From the NCBI RefSeq assembly GCF_001602525.1, contig NZ_LSYT01000002.1, positions 744,001 through 808,000 of the forward strand: DNA of 64,000 bases, given 5' to 3'. A model generated the notes under the pieces. The model saw nothing but the letters and a program-made list of their open reading frames with translations, was not told where the DNA came from and searched no databases. Every line of letters starts with the position of its first letter. The stretch's first letter is position 1. Source of the stretch: Flavobacterium chilense (GTDB lineage: Bacteria > Bacteroidota > Bacteroidia > Flavobacteriales > Flavobacteriaceae). Positions 9,939 to 17,777 of this stretch are shown piece after piece. Position numbers and translations under genes: made by a program.

Positions 9939-10012
9939 GGTCCTATAGCTCAGCTGGTTAGAGCACCTGACTCATAATCAGGTGGTCCCTGGTTCGAGCC
10001 CAGGTGGGACCA
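9939..10012 (+). tRNA. tRNA with CAT anticodon (tRNA-Ile2 or elongator tRNA-Met)
   Basis: The cloverleaf closes well. The acceptor is GGTCCTA paired with TGGGACC, with an A discriminator. The anticodon stem CCTGA/TCAGG encloses the 7-base loop CTCATAA, and the T-arm has the usual TTCGA loop. The CCA end is not encoded. CAT can be Met or the lysidine-modified Ile2; the stem-loop resembles Ile2, but I cannot decide by eye. The last bases are the insertion site of element 1. Confidence 0.92.
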
Positions 10013-10013
10013 C
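10001..10013 (+). repeat. attL of element 1: 13-bp direct repeat in the tRNA 3' end
   Basis: CAGGTGGGACCAC forms the 3' end of the tRNA and recurs exactly at 20943-20955. The element supplies this copy, which keeps the tRNA intact. Confidence 0.82.
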
Positions 10014-10042
10014 AAACCGCACTAATTTAGTGCGGTTTTTTT
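10014..10042 (+). terminator. Terminator after the tRNA, inside element 1
   Basis: AAACCGCACTAA pairs with TTTAGTGCGGTTT, followed by a T-run. It lies just inside the element, so the element brings a replacement terminator for the tRNA; the older one probably remains at 20969-21000. Confidence 0.85.
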
Positions 10043-10114
10043 GTTTAAATCCCTTATTTTACAAGGGTTTACGTTTTATTGATAAATAAAATTATCAATA
10101 AATATCAATCCTTT

Positions 10115-10143
10115 TTCTACTGGTTTTCTACCGGAGTTCTACC
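10115..10143 (+). promoter_or_regulatory. Candidate integrase arm sites, left end of element 1 (three repeats)
   Basis: TTCTACT, TTCTACC and TTCTACC start at 10115, 10126 and 10137, exactly 11 bp apart (about one helical turn). Two related units with the same spacing sit at the other end (20864-20881). This fits arm-type binding sites of a tyrosine integrase; the binding role is inferred. Confidence 0.6.
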
Positions 10144-10194
10144 AAATTTATATAAAATCTTTGTTTACATTTGCTTTCTAAATACGCAAATATT

Positions 10195-11388
10195 ATGAAC
10201 AAAACACGTTACACACCTGTTTTCAACCGTAAGAAAAAGTTGAATACATTAGGGAAAGCACTTATACAAATTGAGTGCTATTTGAATGGTAAGAATAAAT
10301 ATTTTTCTACCCAAATTTATGTTGAGCCAATCTATTGGAACAATAAAAACAGAACGATTAAAACGGATTATCCCAATGCAATTAAATTAAACAAGCAAAT
10401 TGCTGAAACAATTAGAAATCTTGAAAATTTCGAACTGGATAAGATAAATGCGGGAAAGCCATTTAATTTAGGAATGCTAACCGATTTTTTTAAAGGAGAG
10501 AGCGTAAATTCTTTTACGGAGTTTATGGAAATAGAAATTGAAAAAATGAACCTGACAGAATCTACCAAAAAGAATCACAGGACAACGTTAGCAAGGTTAA
10601 AAGAATTTAAAAAGGTAATCTATTTTGAAGATATAACATTTGAACTTTTAAATGATTTTGACATTTTTTTGCGAAAAATAGAAATTACGTTTAAGGATGC
10701 ACCATCTAAAAAGCTAATGCAAAATACTATTTGGAAATATTTTAAAAATATGAAAACCTATGTAAATCTTGCTATAAATAAGGATTTAATGAATGTACAG
10801 CAGTATCCATTTAGAAAATTTAAAGTAAAGCAACAGGATAGCAACAAAGTTTTTCTTACTCCAGAAGAAATTGATCAAATGCAGGATTTAGTACTAACGG
10901 GCGACAATATAAAGCTTCAATATATCAAAGATTTGTTCATGTATAGCGTTTATACTGGATTAAGGTTTAGTGATGTTTTAAGTATGCAAAAACGAGAACT
11001 AGTTGCAATCGGTGGTAACACTTGGCTTATAAAGAAAATGGAGAAAACGGATGAAAGTGTTAGGATACCAATTTATACGATTTTCAACGGTAAGCCGATT
11101 GAAATAATTAATAAATACAATCGATTCAATAGTATATTTTGCTTTGAACAGATCACAAACCAGTATGCAAATAGGACTTTAAAAATATTAGCCGGTCTGG
11201 CCGGAATAAACAAAAAAATTACTTTTCATACTGCAAGGCATACAACGGCTACATATTTACTTTATAAAGGTGTGAGCTTAACAACAGTCCAAAAAGTGTT
11301 AGGACACAAGAAAATTGCAACTACTCAGATTTACGGGCATATTATGGATAATACTATAGAAAAAGAATTGATTGCAGTAAATTTTTAA
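10195..11388 (+). CDS. int: Tyrosine recombinase/integrase of element 1
   Basis: The ATG at 10195 (MNKTRYTP) is preferred over an upstream TTG at 10171. The 397-residue product has an N-terminal arm-binding domain (about 1-90), a SAM-like core-binding domain (about 105-205) and a C-terminal catalytic domain. Catalytic residues are visible: R257 in YTGLRFSDV, H345 and R348 in TFHTARHTTA, H371 in VLGHKKI and Y380 in TQIYGHI. It resembles Bacteroidota transposon/ICE-type integrases. It lies immediately inside the tRNA-proximal end, as expected for the enzyme that made the 13-bp att repeats. Confidence 0.95.
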   Translation: MNKTRYTPVFNRKKKLNTLGKALIQIECYLNGKNKYFSTQIYVEPIYWNNKNRTIKTDYPNAIKLNKQIAETIRNLENFELDKINAGKPFNLGMLTDFFKGESVNSFTEFMEIEIEKMNLTESTKKNHRTTLARLKEFKKVIYFEDITFELLNDFDIFLRKIEITFKDAPSKKLMQNTIWKYFKNMKTYVNLAINKDLMNVQQYPFRKFKVKQQDSNKVFLTPEEIDQMQDLVLTGDNIKLQYIKDLFMYSVYTGLRFSDVLSMQKRELVAIGGNTWLIKKMEKTDESVRIPIYTIFNGKPIEIINKYNRFNSIFCFEQITNQYANRTLKILAGLAGINKKITFHTARHTTATYLLYKGVSLTTVQKVLGHKKIATTQIYGHIMDNTIEKELIAVNF

Positions 11389-11503
11389 ATGTATAAAAGA
11401 CTATAAAACAATATTTTATTACAATGTTAATAACTGAATTCAGGCGTCAAACATTTATTAGCAATTAGTATTACTTTTATATTTCAATTTAAAAGGAAAC
11501 AAG

Positions 11504-11722
11504 ATGGAAATCAATTTAGGGAAAATTAGTGTAATATATCCAAATGAAAATAGTCCCGAATATAGAAATATAACATTAGCTACAGACGGCGAATTTTTAC
11601 AAATTAATATCTTAGATGATAAATCGCACTCTATAGGAATTACACTAGAAAAAAACGAAGTTGAGTTACTAAGTGATGCTTTAAAACTTATTTTAAAGAA
11701 TAAATTAATTGAATCAGTTTAG
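11504..11722 (+). CDS. Hypothetical 72-residue protein
   Basis: A short protein after an AAGGAAACAAG leader, which gives a usable ribosome site. It alternates beta-like hydrophobic stretches (EFLQINILDD, SIGITLEKNEVELL) and has a helical C-terminus. No family is recognised. It lies between the integrase and the convergent XRE gene. Confidence 0.6.
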   Translation: MEINLGKISVIYPNENSPEYRNITLATDGEFLQINILDDKSHSIGITLEKNEVELLSDALKLILKNKLIESV

Positions 11723-11770
11723 ATTTTATTTCTAACTTTTAAGATTATAACCGTCTACATAGGCGGTTTT

Positions 11771-12292
11771 TTATTTACTGTAATGATATTTTACACTTGT
11801 AAAATTATATAAATCCTCATAAATGGAAAACAAACATTCTTTAGTAATATTCAAAAAATCAATTAGAAATCTATATTCGTATTTAATTGATTTACTAAAC
11901 AAAATGTTGTTTTCATTTAAATTTAGTCTATCCGAAGTTCTCAGAAATTGTTGTAGAAATTTGTCTTCATCATAGGTATAGTCAGTATTAATACACATTG
12001 CTTTTATCAAATCTTTTACTTGATCAATTCTTCCCAGATTTGTTGCAATAATAGTTATCAAAATATCACTCTCATTTTCATTGCCAATTAAACCAGATTT
12101 TTCATAAGGCAATCCCATTTCTTTAGGGAAAGAATTTTGCAATTTCAAAATCATTTTTTTAGACAATTTCACTTCCCCAGCTTCAATTTTTGTTATTGTA
12201 CTCCTACTAACACCTAAAATTTCTCCAAACTCGCTTTGCGTAAGTCTTTGACTTTCACGTATTTGCTTTAGATTAACATCTTTTTTATCCAT
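11771..12292 (-). CDS. XRE-family transcriptional regulator, probable element repressor
   Basis: A 173-residue protein with an N-terminal Cro/CI-type helix-turn-helix (about residues 8-60): LTQSEFGEILGVSRSTITKI contains both helices. The C-terminal half is helical and unassigned. It is transcribed divergently from a small HTH-like gene at 12413, across a 120-bp region with repeated GAGTAA boxes, the layout of a lysogeny-type switch. It probably represses the element's rightward operon. Confidence 0.82.
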   Translation of the reverse strand: MDKKDVNLKQIRESQRLTQSEFGEILGVSRSTITKIEAGEVKLSKKMILKLQNSFPKEMGLPYEKSGLIGNENESDILITIIATNLGRIDQVKDLIKAMCINTDYTYDEDKFLQQFLRTSDRLNLNENNILFSKSIKYEYRFLIDFLNITKECLFSIYEDLYNFTSVKYHYSK

Positions 12293-12293
12293 A

Positions 12294-12377
12294 TTTGAGT
12301 AATTTTTTGAGTAATTTAATGCGTAATAAAATATTTAATTATACATTTGTGAAGCAATATTACTCTTTTTTGAGTAA
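12294..12377. promoter_or_regulatory. Operator-like GAGTAA repeats between divergent regulators
   Basis: TTGAGTAA occurs twice in tandem near the XRE start (12295-12315), and an inverted pair TTACTC/GAGTAA with a 6-T spacer lies at 12360-12377 near the rightward gene. These are natural binding sites for the XRE protein or its partner. Confidence 0.6.
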
Positions 12378-12412
12378 AAAATACAAAAAAAGTATCATTA
12401 AAAATTAAAAAC

Positions 12413-12631
12413 ATGGACATTCAAGAAATTAAAAAACAATTACCTAGTGGAGCAGTAAAACAAATAGCATCTCGAAGTGGTGTTAATTATTGTACAGTTC
12501 AGCGTTTTTTCAGTGGAGAAAAAACAAAAGAAAACTTAAATCTTTTAAAAGTTACTACTGAATTTTTAAAAGAATATAAAACGGCAAAATATGAAGCTGA
12601 AAAAGAACTTCAAGCAGTTGCAAGTGCGTAA
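12413..12631 (+). CDS. Small HTH-like protein, Cro-type candidate
   Basis: A 72-residue protein. The segment GAVKQIASRSGVNYCTVQRF resembles a helix-turn-helix, and the rest is a charged helix. Position opposite the XRE repressor and small size suggest the antagonistic regulator or first gene of the rightward operon. The HTH is recognised by pattern only. Confidence 0.65.
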   Translation: MDIQEIKKQLPSGAVKQIASRSGVNYCTVQRFFSGEKTKENLNLLKVTTEFLKEYKTAKYEAEKELQAVASA

Positions 12632-12648
12632 GATTTTTAGAAAACCTT

Positions 12649-12996
12649 ATGGAAAAGCTAGAATTTTCAACAAACTGGAATAATAAACTGGATTGCAAAT
12701 GTTTTACAACTATTAGGATTTACAACCTATCAAAGCATTTTAGAGGAAATCAGTTCGAAGTTTTTTTACAAAAAAAGTTTAAAACTAAAGCACTGGTATT
12801 AGGAACTATACTAACAAAACTAGATCAACTAAGCGATTACGTTTGTTATTTAGATACAGGATATAACAAAGAAGAGACTACAGCAATTTTAAAAAAGATG
12901 TACCCACATATTGACTTTAAAAAACAAAAAATTTGCATTGTTCTGCTACAAAGGATTGAACCGATAAAACCAATACAACCAACACTTTTTAATTAA
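12649..12996 (+). CDS. ASCH/PUA-like small protein, tentative
   Basis: A 115-residue protein. The pattern FSTNWNNKLDCKCFTTIRI followed by a conserved-looking DTGYNKEET resembles ASCH-like proteins found in Bacteroidota phages and mobile elements, which bind RNA or nucleic acid. I cannot confirm the family by eye. It is the second gene after the switch. Confidence 0.55.
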   Translation: MEKLEFSTNWNNKLDCKCFTTIRIYNLSKHFRGNQFEVFLQKKFKTKALVLGTILTKLDQLSDYVCYLDTGYNKEETTAILKKMYPHIDFKKQKICIVLLQRIEPIKPIQPTLFN

Positions 12997-13144
12997 TAAC
13001 TCATTGAAAAATAAATATAAAGCCAAAAATAAAAAGCTATCCTTTCAAAAACTTAAGGCAAGTTCAGGTATTGATAATTATAAAAGGTCAAGAATATAAA
13101 AGTCGTCCAAACAAGATAAAACCTTATTTAAACACCATTTAAAA

Positions 13145-13759
13145 ATGAATAACAAAGATTTAGTATTTAGTGCTTTGATGGGAAGCAAATCATTTAAAAC
13201 TGTAGAGCGATTAAGTATTGTACAAAATGATTTGACCGTAAAAGGTTTACCAAATATCCCTTTTTTAAGTACCAAACAAGAAGTTGATAGAATACCGGAA
13301 AATCAACAATATTTTCCTTTATCATTTTCTTTTACCTCGACTGGTACTAAATGGTTATTTCCATTTGAGCCTATTATTAATATTACTGGTGGTAATGAAA
13401 TAACAAAGTCGAATGTATCAAAGCACGGTGTAGATAAAAAAGGGCATGCTTATGCAGGCACAATGAAAACGCGATCTTATGTGAAAGATTATGAAATTAC
13501 TATTACCGGAGTACTTATAGGCAAACAACTTACAGGTAAACCGGAAGATTGTTTCCCGAGAACACAAATGAAGGAACTTTTTGAATATTTAATTTTTTCA
13601 GGTCATATATATGTCTACTCACATGTACTGGAACTTATGGGGATAAATCAAATTGTAATTGTAGACTATAGTTTTCCATTCACAAAAGGCGAAAATGTAC
13701 AAGCCTACGAAATAAAAGCCTTAAGTGATTTTCCAGTCAGTTTAATAGTAAAAGACTAA
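13145..13759 (+). CDS. DUF6046-like phage-associated protein
   Basis: A 204-residue protein. The middle section (FPFEPIINITGGNEITKSNV, then YEITITGVLIG) and the C-terminal NVQAYEIKALSDFPVSLIV match my memory of the DUF6046 family from Bacteroidota phages, whose members look like tail or baseplate components. No other structural phage gene is visible in the element, so its role here is unclear. The assignment needs a profile search. Confidence 0.55.
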   Translation: MNNKDLVFSALMGSKSFKTVERLSIVQNDLTVKGLPNIPFLSTKQEVDRIPENQQYFPLSFSFTSTGTKWLFPFEPIINITGGNEITKSNVSKHGVDKKGHAYAGTMKTRSYVKDYEITITGVLIGKQLTGKPEDCFPRTQMKELFEYLIFSGHIYVYSHVLELMGINQIVIVDYSFPFTKGENVQAYEIKALSDFPVSLIVKD

Positions 13760-13773
13760 CCTAAAATACATAA

Positions 13774-14058
13774 ATGAAACACTGGAGCGAATTTTTAGAC
13801 CAGAAAACCCATGCCATAAAAAGGATGGGTAAACTAGCAAATTCATTGACTTTTGAAGTTCAAAGCAAAGAGCTTGAATTGCAAAATGCTAAATTAAATT
13901 TAGAACGATTCGAAAATCAAATTTGCAATAAAATTGCTGAAAATTATTCCAGCGAATGTGAGTTTGAAAGTGCGATACAAGGCGCTAAAAATAGAGCCAA
14001 CTTATGGAATAATGAACCGACGAATACACACAAACCACACACAGTAAAAAATTATTAA
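13774..14058 (+). CDS. Hypothetical coiled-coil protein (94 residues)
   Basis: Starts 14 bases after the DUF6046-like gene. The central segment (LTFEVQSKELELQNAKLNLE) has a heptad-like pattern typical of a coiled coil. No family is recognised; it probably belongs to the same operon. Confidence 0.6.
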   Translation: MKHWSEFLDQKTHAIKRMGKLANSLTFEVQSKELELQNAKLNLERFENQICNKIAENYSSECEFESAIQGAKNRANLWNNEPTNTHKPHTVKNY

Positions 14059-14077
14059 CATCAAATACGCAAAAAAA

Positions 14078-14410
14078 ATGAGCACAGCAAAACAGACTAC
14101 AATTACAGATTACAATCCCAAAGCATTTAAAGAAATAGATAAGGATTTATTTTTTAGTACTAATGAAAACGAGCCTGTAATTAAACAAATTACTTATTCA
14201 GATTTCGAATGTATTGGTAGTGATTTAAAAACAATTTTAAACGCAATTGAAATTATTGGCTTTAATGGTCATCCTTCTGATTTAGCGCTTTGTGCCTGTC
14301 TTGCGGGTATTGCACAAAAACTAGTTCCGAGTGATGAACTGGATTTTTTAGACAGGCTTTTAATTAAGACGGATAAAAATAAAAACGATTTCATAGAAAT
14401 TAAAAAATAA
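14078..14410 (+). CDS. Hypothetical protein (110 residues)
   Basis: An acidic cytoplasmic protein without a recognised domain. It starts 19 bases after the previous stop in a run of same-strand genes. It has a Cys-containing LALCACLAGIAQKL helix. Confidence 0.6.
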   Translation: MSTAKQTTITDYNPKAFKEIDKDLFFSTNENEPVIKQITYSDFECIGSDLKTILNAIEIIGFNGHPSDLALCACLAGIAQKLVPSDELDFLDRLLIKTDKNKNDFIEIKK

Positions 14411-14416
14411 TTCAAT

Positions 14417-14566
14417 ATGGGAAAAATAATAAGAATTGAAAATATATTGATTCATAATGAAAACATGATCTTAACTGCGACAAAAACAAGAATTAAGCTT
14501 TTTGGAAAAGCAATCATAAGCTACCAAAAACAAAGCAATTTAAATACTTTACAATTATGCAAATAG
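14417..14566 (+). CDS. Small basic hypothetical protein (49 residues)
   Basis: ATG at 14417 opens a 49-codon frame (MGKIIRIENILIHNEN...) ending at TAG 14564-14566. It fills the gap between neighbours and overlaps the next gene by 10 bases, which supports translation. It has no recognised domain. Confidence 0.45.
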   Translation: MGKIIRIENILIHNENMILTATKTRIKLFGKAIISYQKQSNLNTLQLCK

Positions 14567-14862
14567 AAGATATCGAGGCAATGATACCCGATTTTAGCGA
14601 AGATATGCTAATCGATTTTAAGACAAATCAAAATGACTTTAAGGCTCTAACTGTTCAAAGAGTTTTTGAAATGCTTTCCAAAAGAAAAATCAGTTCTGCC
14701 ATAGCTAAAACAAATGATTTTTGGGAGCGAATTCATTCAAATATGGAGCTTTTTAGAGCTAGAGTAATCGATGAAATTGACAATGTGATCAAAGCCGATT
14801 TTTCAAATGAGCAAAGGCAAGATTACTTTTTTGATTACGTAGAGAGAAACACAAACAACTAA
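14557..14862 (+). CDS. Hypothetical protein (101 residues)
   Basis: An all-helical acidic protein (MQIEDIEAMIPDFSEDMLID...) overlapping the small upstream frame by 10 bases. No family is recognised. It is part of the 12.4-15.8 kb operon-like run. Confidence 0.6.
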   Translation: MQIEDIEAMIPDFSEDMLIDFKTNQNDFKALTVQRVFEMLSKRKISSAIAKTNDFWERIHSNMELFRARVIDEIDNVIKADFSNEQRQDYFFDYVERNTNN

Positions 14863-14888
14863 CATTAAAATACTTAAAAATAAAATTT

Positions 14889-15500
14889 ATGAGTTTCAAA
14901 AAAATATTTATAGAAAAAAATGATAGTGCAATTAATGGCGAAATAAACCAATTGCAAACCGGACAGAATTATTTTCAAGACTATATAAACAAAGTCTTTG
15001 ACTTGGGCATTACAGATATTGAAAGTGATGATTTAGAACAATTGTTTGCAAATCCAAAGTGTTTTATTACTGATAAACTTACTAAGGGCGAAACCCTGCA
15101 AGTTGCCGGAATGAATTTAAATAAAGAAAAGGTCTTTGAATTACTGGAGAAGCCAGCCGGTACAGAATCTTTAATTATGGAAATTGAAGCCGATATTTTA
15201 GATAAGACTAAAAGAGAATATTTTGTATGGAACGTAAAAAACTATAAAATAGAAAATAGAAATGTTGTAATAAGTGCGGAAACACTCGAATTTATTGCAA
15301 ATAAATATTCCCTGTTTATTGAAAATGAAAACCAGCAACTAGCCTATAATAAATTAAAAGAGATTGAAAGGCTAATGAATGAAATCAACAGTTTACAAGG
15401 TCGAAAAATATCTCTTGATATGGAGCTTAACGATTTTATGAAAAAGGATAGTAACCATCTTTTAAAACTAGATTCACACTTTATTAAATCATTCAAATAA
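14889..15500 (+). CDS. Hypothetical protein (203 residues) with C-terminal coiled coil
   Basis: The N-terminal half alternates beta-like and acidic stretches; the C-terminal third (KLKEIERLMNEINSLQGRKI) is predicted coiled coil. No domain is recognised. It ends seven bases before the excisionase-like gene. Confidence 0.6.
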   Translation: MSFKKIFIEKNDSAINGEINQLQTGQNYFQDYINKVFDLGITDIESDDLEQLFANPKCFITDKLTKGETLQVAGMNLNKEKVFELLEKPAGTESLIMEIEADILDKTKREYFVWNVKNYKIENRNVVISAETLEFIANKYSLFIENENQQLAYNKLKEIERLMNEINSLQGRKISLDMELNDFMKKDSNHLLKLDSHFIKSFK

Positions 15501-15507
15501 TAAATTT

Positions 15508-15792
15508 ATGGATACTAATATAGCAGTAATTACGGTGCCCTTACAAGATTGGAACGACATTAAAACCCAATTAAATAATATTTCAAAATCTATATTAGAA
15601 ATTAAAAACAAGGGACAAAAAGAAAATCTCACACCAAAAGAAGCAATGGAAGTATTAAAATGTAGCCGGAACACCTTACAAAGCTATATAGACAAAGGCT
15701 TTTTCAATGTTATCAAAATGAAGTCGGAAAAATACAGTAAGGTAATAATCAAAAGAGCAGATATTGATTTCTTTATTGAAAGCAGGGCATAA
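15508..15792 (+). CDS. Excisionase-like helix-turn-helix protein of element 1
   Basis: A 94-residue protein with a short coiled N-terminus and a MerR/excisionase-type DNA-binding domain: LTPKEAMEVLKCSRNTLQSY, then a wing ending VIIKRADIDFFIES. Such proteins direct integrase toward excision or act as replication regulators. It directly precedes the Rep gene; the same order occurs in element 2. A terminator follows it. Confidence 0.78.
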   Translation: MDTNIAVITVPLQDWNDIKTQLNNISKSILEIKNKGQKENLTPKEAMEVLKCSRNTLQSYIDKGFFNVIKMKSEKYSKVIIKRADIDFFIESRA

Positions 15793-15817
15793 AAAAACCC
15801 CTAGAAAGGGGTTTTTA
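15793..15817 (+). terminator. Intrinsic terminator after the excisionase-like gene
   Basis: AAAAACCCC and GGGGTTTTT pair across a 6-base loop, with the stop codon immediately upstream. Confidence 0.85.
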
Positions 15818-15877
15818 TATTGTAACTAAAACCAAATACGCAAATATTAATGTTTAGCACATTGCAAATATATAAAA

Positions 15878-16834
15878 ATGATTGACAATATCACAATGAT
15901 AAAGAGGTCTTTGTCAGAGGTTGAAAAAAAGAGTATTATAAAATCCAGCCGTTTAGTGTGCAATTCGCTAAACGGCTTGATCTATTATGACAATCGTACA
16001 ACAAAAAATTTTACTGGAGGACTATTTATAAAAATTGATCAAAGCAACAAACTTAAAATAACAGGAAGCTTACACAAATATTCTTCCTATTTAAAAAATG
16101 GAAGTTTAACAAATTTTGACAGCTTTACCATGAATGAAGCAAAAGCAACGTTCGAAGAATTGATCTTAAATACCGGAATAAATCCCGTGAAAATAGAAAT
16201 TACATTTTTTGAAATAGGTTTAAATGTAAAATTGCCTATTGAAACAAAAGCAATTTTAGAAACGATACATAGTATCGGGAAGCATAAAGAAAAGATTTTT
16301 CTAATTGATGCAAACCACAAAGGAGCTAGTCAAATAACAACCGAGCGCCATAGAGATTATAGAGTTTATTTTAAAGTATATGATAAAGTTTTTGAAATGA
16401 TGGACAAACAACACAAGAGGACTCCGTCAGGAATAAATATAATCAGAGTTGAAACGGTACATAGGAGATGCGAGAAAGTGTATTTACAAAATTTTCTTGA
16501 TTTTGAATTTTTGCAAAGATTGCAAAACTCCTTTTTTAATGAATGGGATAATCTCAATTTTTACAATGATATAAATGCACCAAAGGGCACACAGCGAAGT
16601 AAAATAGATTTGATACGCAATATCATATATAAAGGAAAAAATGAGGTCTTAAAGCAATATAAAAATCAATATGAAAACAATGTACTCAGTAAAAGACAAT
16701 TTTATTCAGTACGTGATTTTTTAGAAAATTGGGAAGCTGTGAGGCATGAATTTGACATTAAGAATAGTAAAATAGTTCCGTTTTGGGTACAGGCTTATGA
16801 TTCTGAAAAACAATTAGTTAAGACAATTAGTTAA
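15878..16834 (+). CDS. rep: Replication initiator-like protein (phage gpII/plasmid Rep type) of element 1
   Basis: A 318-residue protein beginning MIDNITMIKR. Visible hallmarks shared with the element 2 homologue are a GSLHKY segment, IEITFFEIGLN, and FKVYDK followed by IIRVET. This pattern is that of the filamentous-phage gpII/X-like replication initiators seen in Bacteroidota mobile elements. Such enzymes nick an origin for rolling-circle replication. The catalytic Tyr cannot be assigned by eye. A 616-bp non-coding region with hairpins and repeats follows directly and may be the origin. Confidence 0.62.
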   Translation: MIDNITMIKRSLSEVEKKSIIKSSRLVCNSLNGLIYYDNRTTKNFTGGLFIKIDQSNKLKITGSLHKYSSYLKNGSLTNFDSFTMNEAKATFEELILNTGINPVKIEITFFEIGLNVKLPIETKAILETIHSIGKHKEKIFLIDANHKGASQITTERHRDYRVYFKVYDKVFEMMDKQHKRTPSGINIIRVETVHRRCEKVYLQNFLDFEFLQRLQNSFFNEWDNLNFYNDINAPKGTQRSKIDLIRNIIYKGKNEVLKQYKNQYENNVLSKRQFYSVRDFLENWEAVRHEFDIKNSKIVPFWVQAYDSEKQLVKTIS

Positions 16835-17013
16835 ATGAATTGATACGTGTTGATAAATTAAATGAATGGGATAGCGGTTTGTACAGAAGTTACACTTATG
16901 TAACTCAGTTAACTAATTGAAAAACAAATTATTAAACAGGAAAAGGATATATAATGATATTTATTGATAAAAAAAACAAATTAAAAAGCGCACGTATAGT
17001 CCCAAAAAAAATT

Positions 17014-17056
17014 TGTGGAAACTTGTAATATACTCCCGATAGGGAGCACGGCCACA
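17014..17056. other. Nested hairpin in the candidate origin
   Basis: An inner stem CTCCC/GGGAG (17033-17037 and 17042-17046) with a GATA loop lies within an outer arm TGTGG (17014-17018) and CCACA (17052-17056). It is the most GC-rich spot in an AT-rich intergenic region. Nicking sites of rolling-circle initiators are often presented in such hairpins. Confidence 0.45.
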
Positions 17057-17128
17057 CTTTTATTGAGTTAGTATAGTATTTACAGCATAACACAAGTGTA
17101 ACTACTTAACAAAATGAATCCAATAATA

Positions 17129-17363
17129 AAAAAGGTCGAAATGATACTGAATTTTACTGTGGATAGTTGAATTATTCAAAAACAACCCTTAGCACTGATT
17201 AATGACAATGTTTTATAGATGAAAAATTATTTTCAATCAATCGAACGTATTAAAAAGGTCGAAAATAATAAAGAGTAGCTCACTTAACAGAAAAAAAATA
17301 GATGGGGGTATCTAAAATTTATTTACTGAAAATAAAATCAAAAAACAGCAAAAACAACCCTTA
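17129..17363 (+). repeat. Two interleaved direct-repeat pairs (iteron-like)
   Basis: AAAAAGGTCGAAA occurs at 17129-17141 and 17252-17264. AAAAACAACCCTTA occurs at 17178-17191 and 17350-17363. The order is A-B-A-B, suggesting duplication of a unit or paired binding sites upstream of the HTH gene at 17451. Confidence 0.65.
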
Positions 17364-17450
17364 ATGAAAACATGAGAATTTTTGTTCTTAAAAGGGATTT
17401 AAGTACCATTTAACTACTACGATATTTAAGTAATTTCATAAACACCCGAA

Positions 17451-17777
17451 ATGAAAAACCAGAAAAAAAAATTGTCCGAACCAAAACAAAGAAATACCTA
17501 CACGCTTGATGATAAAGCCAAAGTAAAAAAATATTATTTAATTGGTTTGTCACTTGCCGAAACGGGAAAGCTTACTGATACTCTAATCAGAACAATAGAA
17601 AAATGGTACATAGCTGAAAACTGGAAAAGTCAAAGAGAAACAACTCAAATAAAAATAAAAGCAAATGATCTTTATAACTCGGGAATGAGTTATAGGGAAA
17701 TAGGAATTGCATTAGGAAAGAGTCAAAGTACAATTTCACGATATTTAAAAGTAGTAAGAAATGAAAGTAACAATTAG
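17451..17777 (+). CDS. Helix-turn-helix DNA-binding protein (108 residues)
   Basis: Two HTH-like segments are visible, one around YYLIGLSLAETGKLTDTLIR and one at MSYREIGIALGKSQSTISRY. This is similar to the DNA-binding part of phage small terminases or resolvase-type regulators. It overlaps the next gene by 17 bases and lies just after the repeat-rich region, which it might bind. Confidence 0.65.
   Translation: MKNQKKKLSEPKQRNTYTLDDKAKVKKYYLIGLSLAETGKLTDTLIRTIEKWYIAENWKSQRETTQIKIKANDLYNSGMSYREIGIALGKSQSTISRYLKVVRNESNN

Larger units (their letters stand above)
16835..17450. other. 616-bp non-coding region, candidate replication origin of element 1
   Basis: No convincing ORF on either strand. 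It holds the palindrome GTTACA/TGTAAC (16889-16904), a nested hairpin around CTCCC-GATA-GGGAG (17014-17056) and two interleaved pairs of direct repeats (17129-17363). Position directly after rep supports an origin or control region. The function is inferred. Confidence 0.5.

Noticed and set aside
13002-13100. A 31-codon basic frame with TTG start between 12996 and 13145
   Set aside because: Too short, without ribosome site or recognisable pattern in Lys-rich AT-rich DNA.
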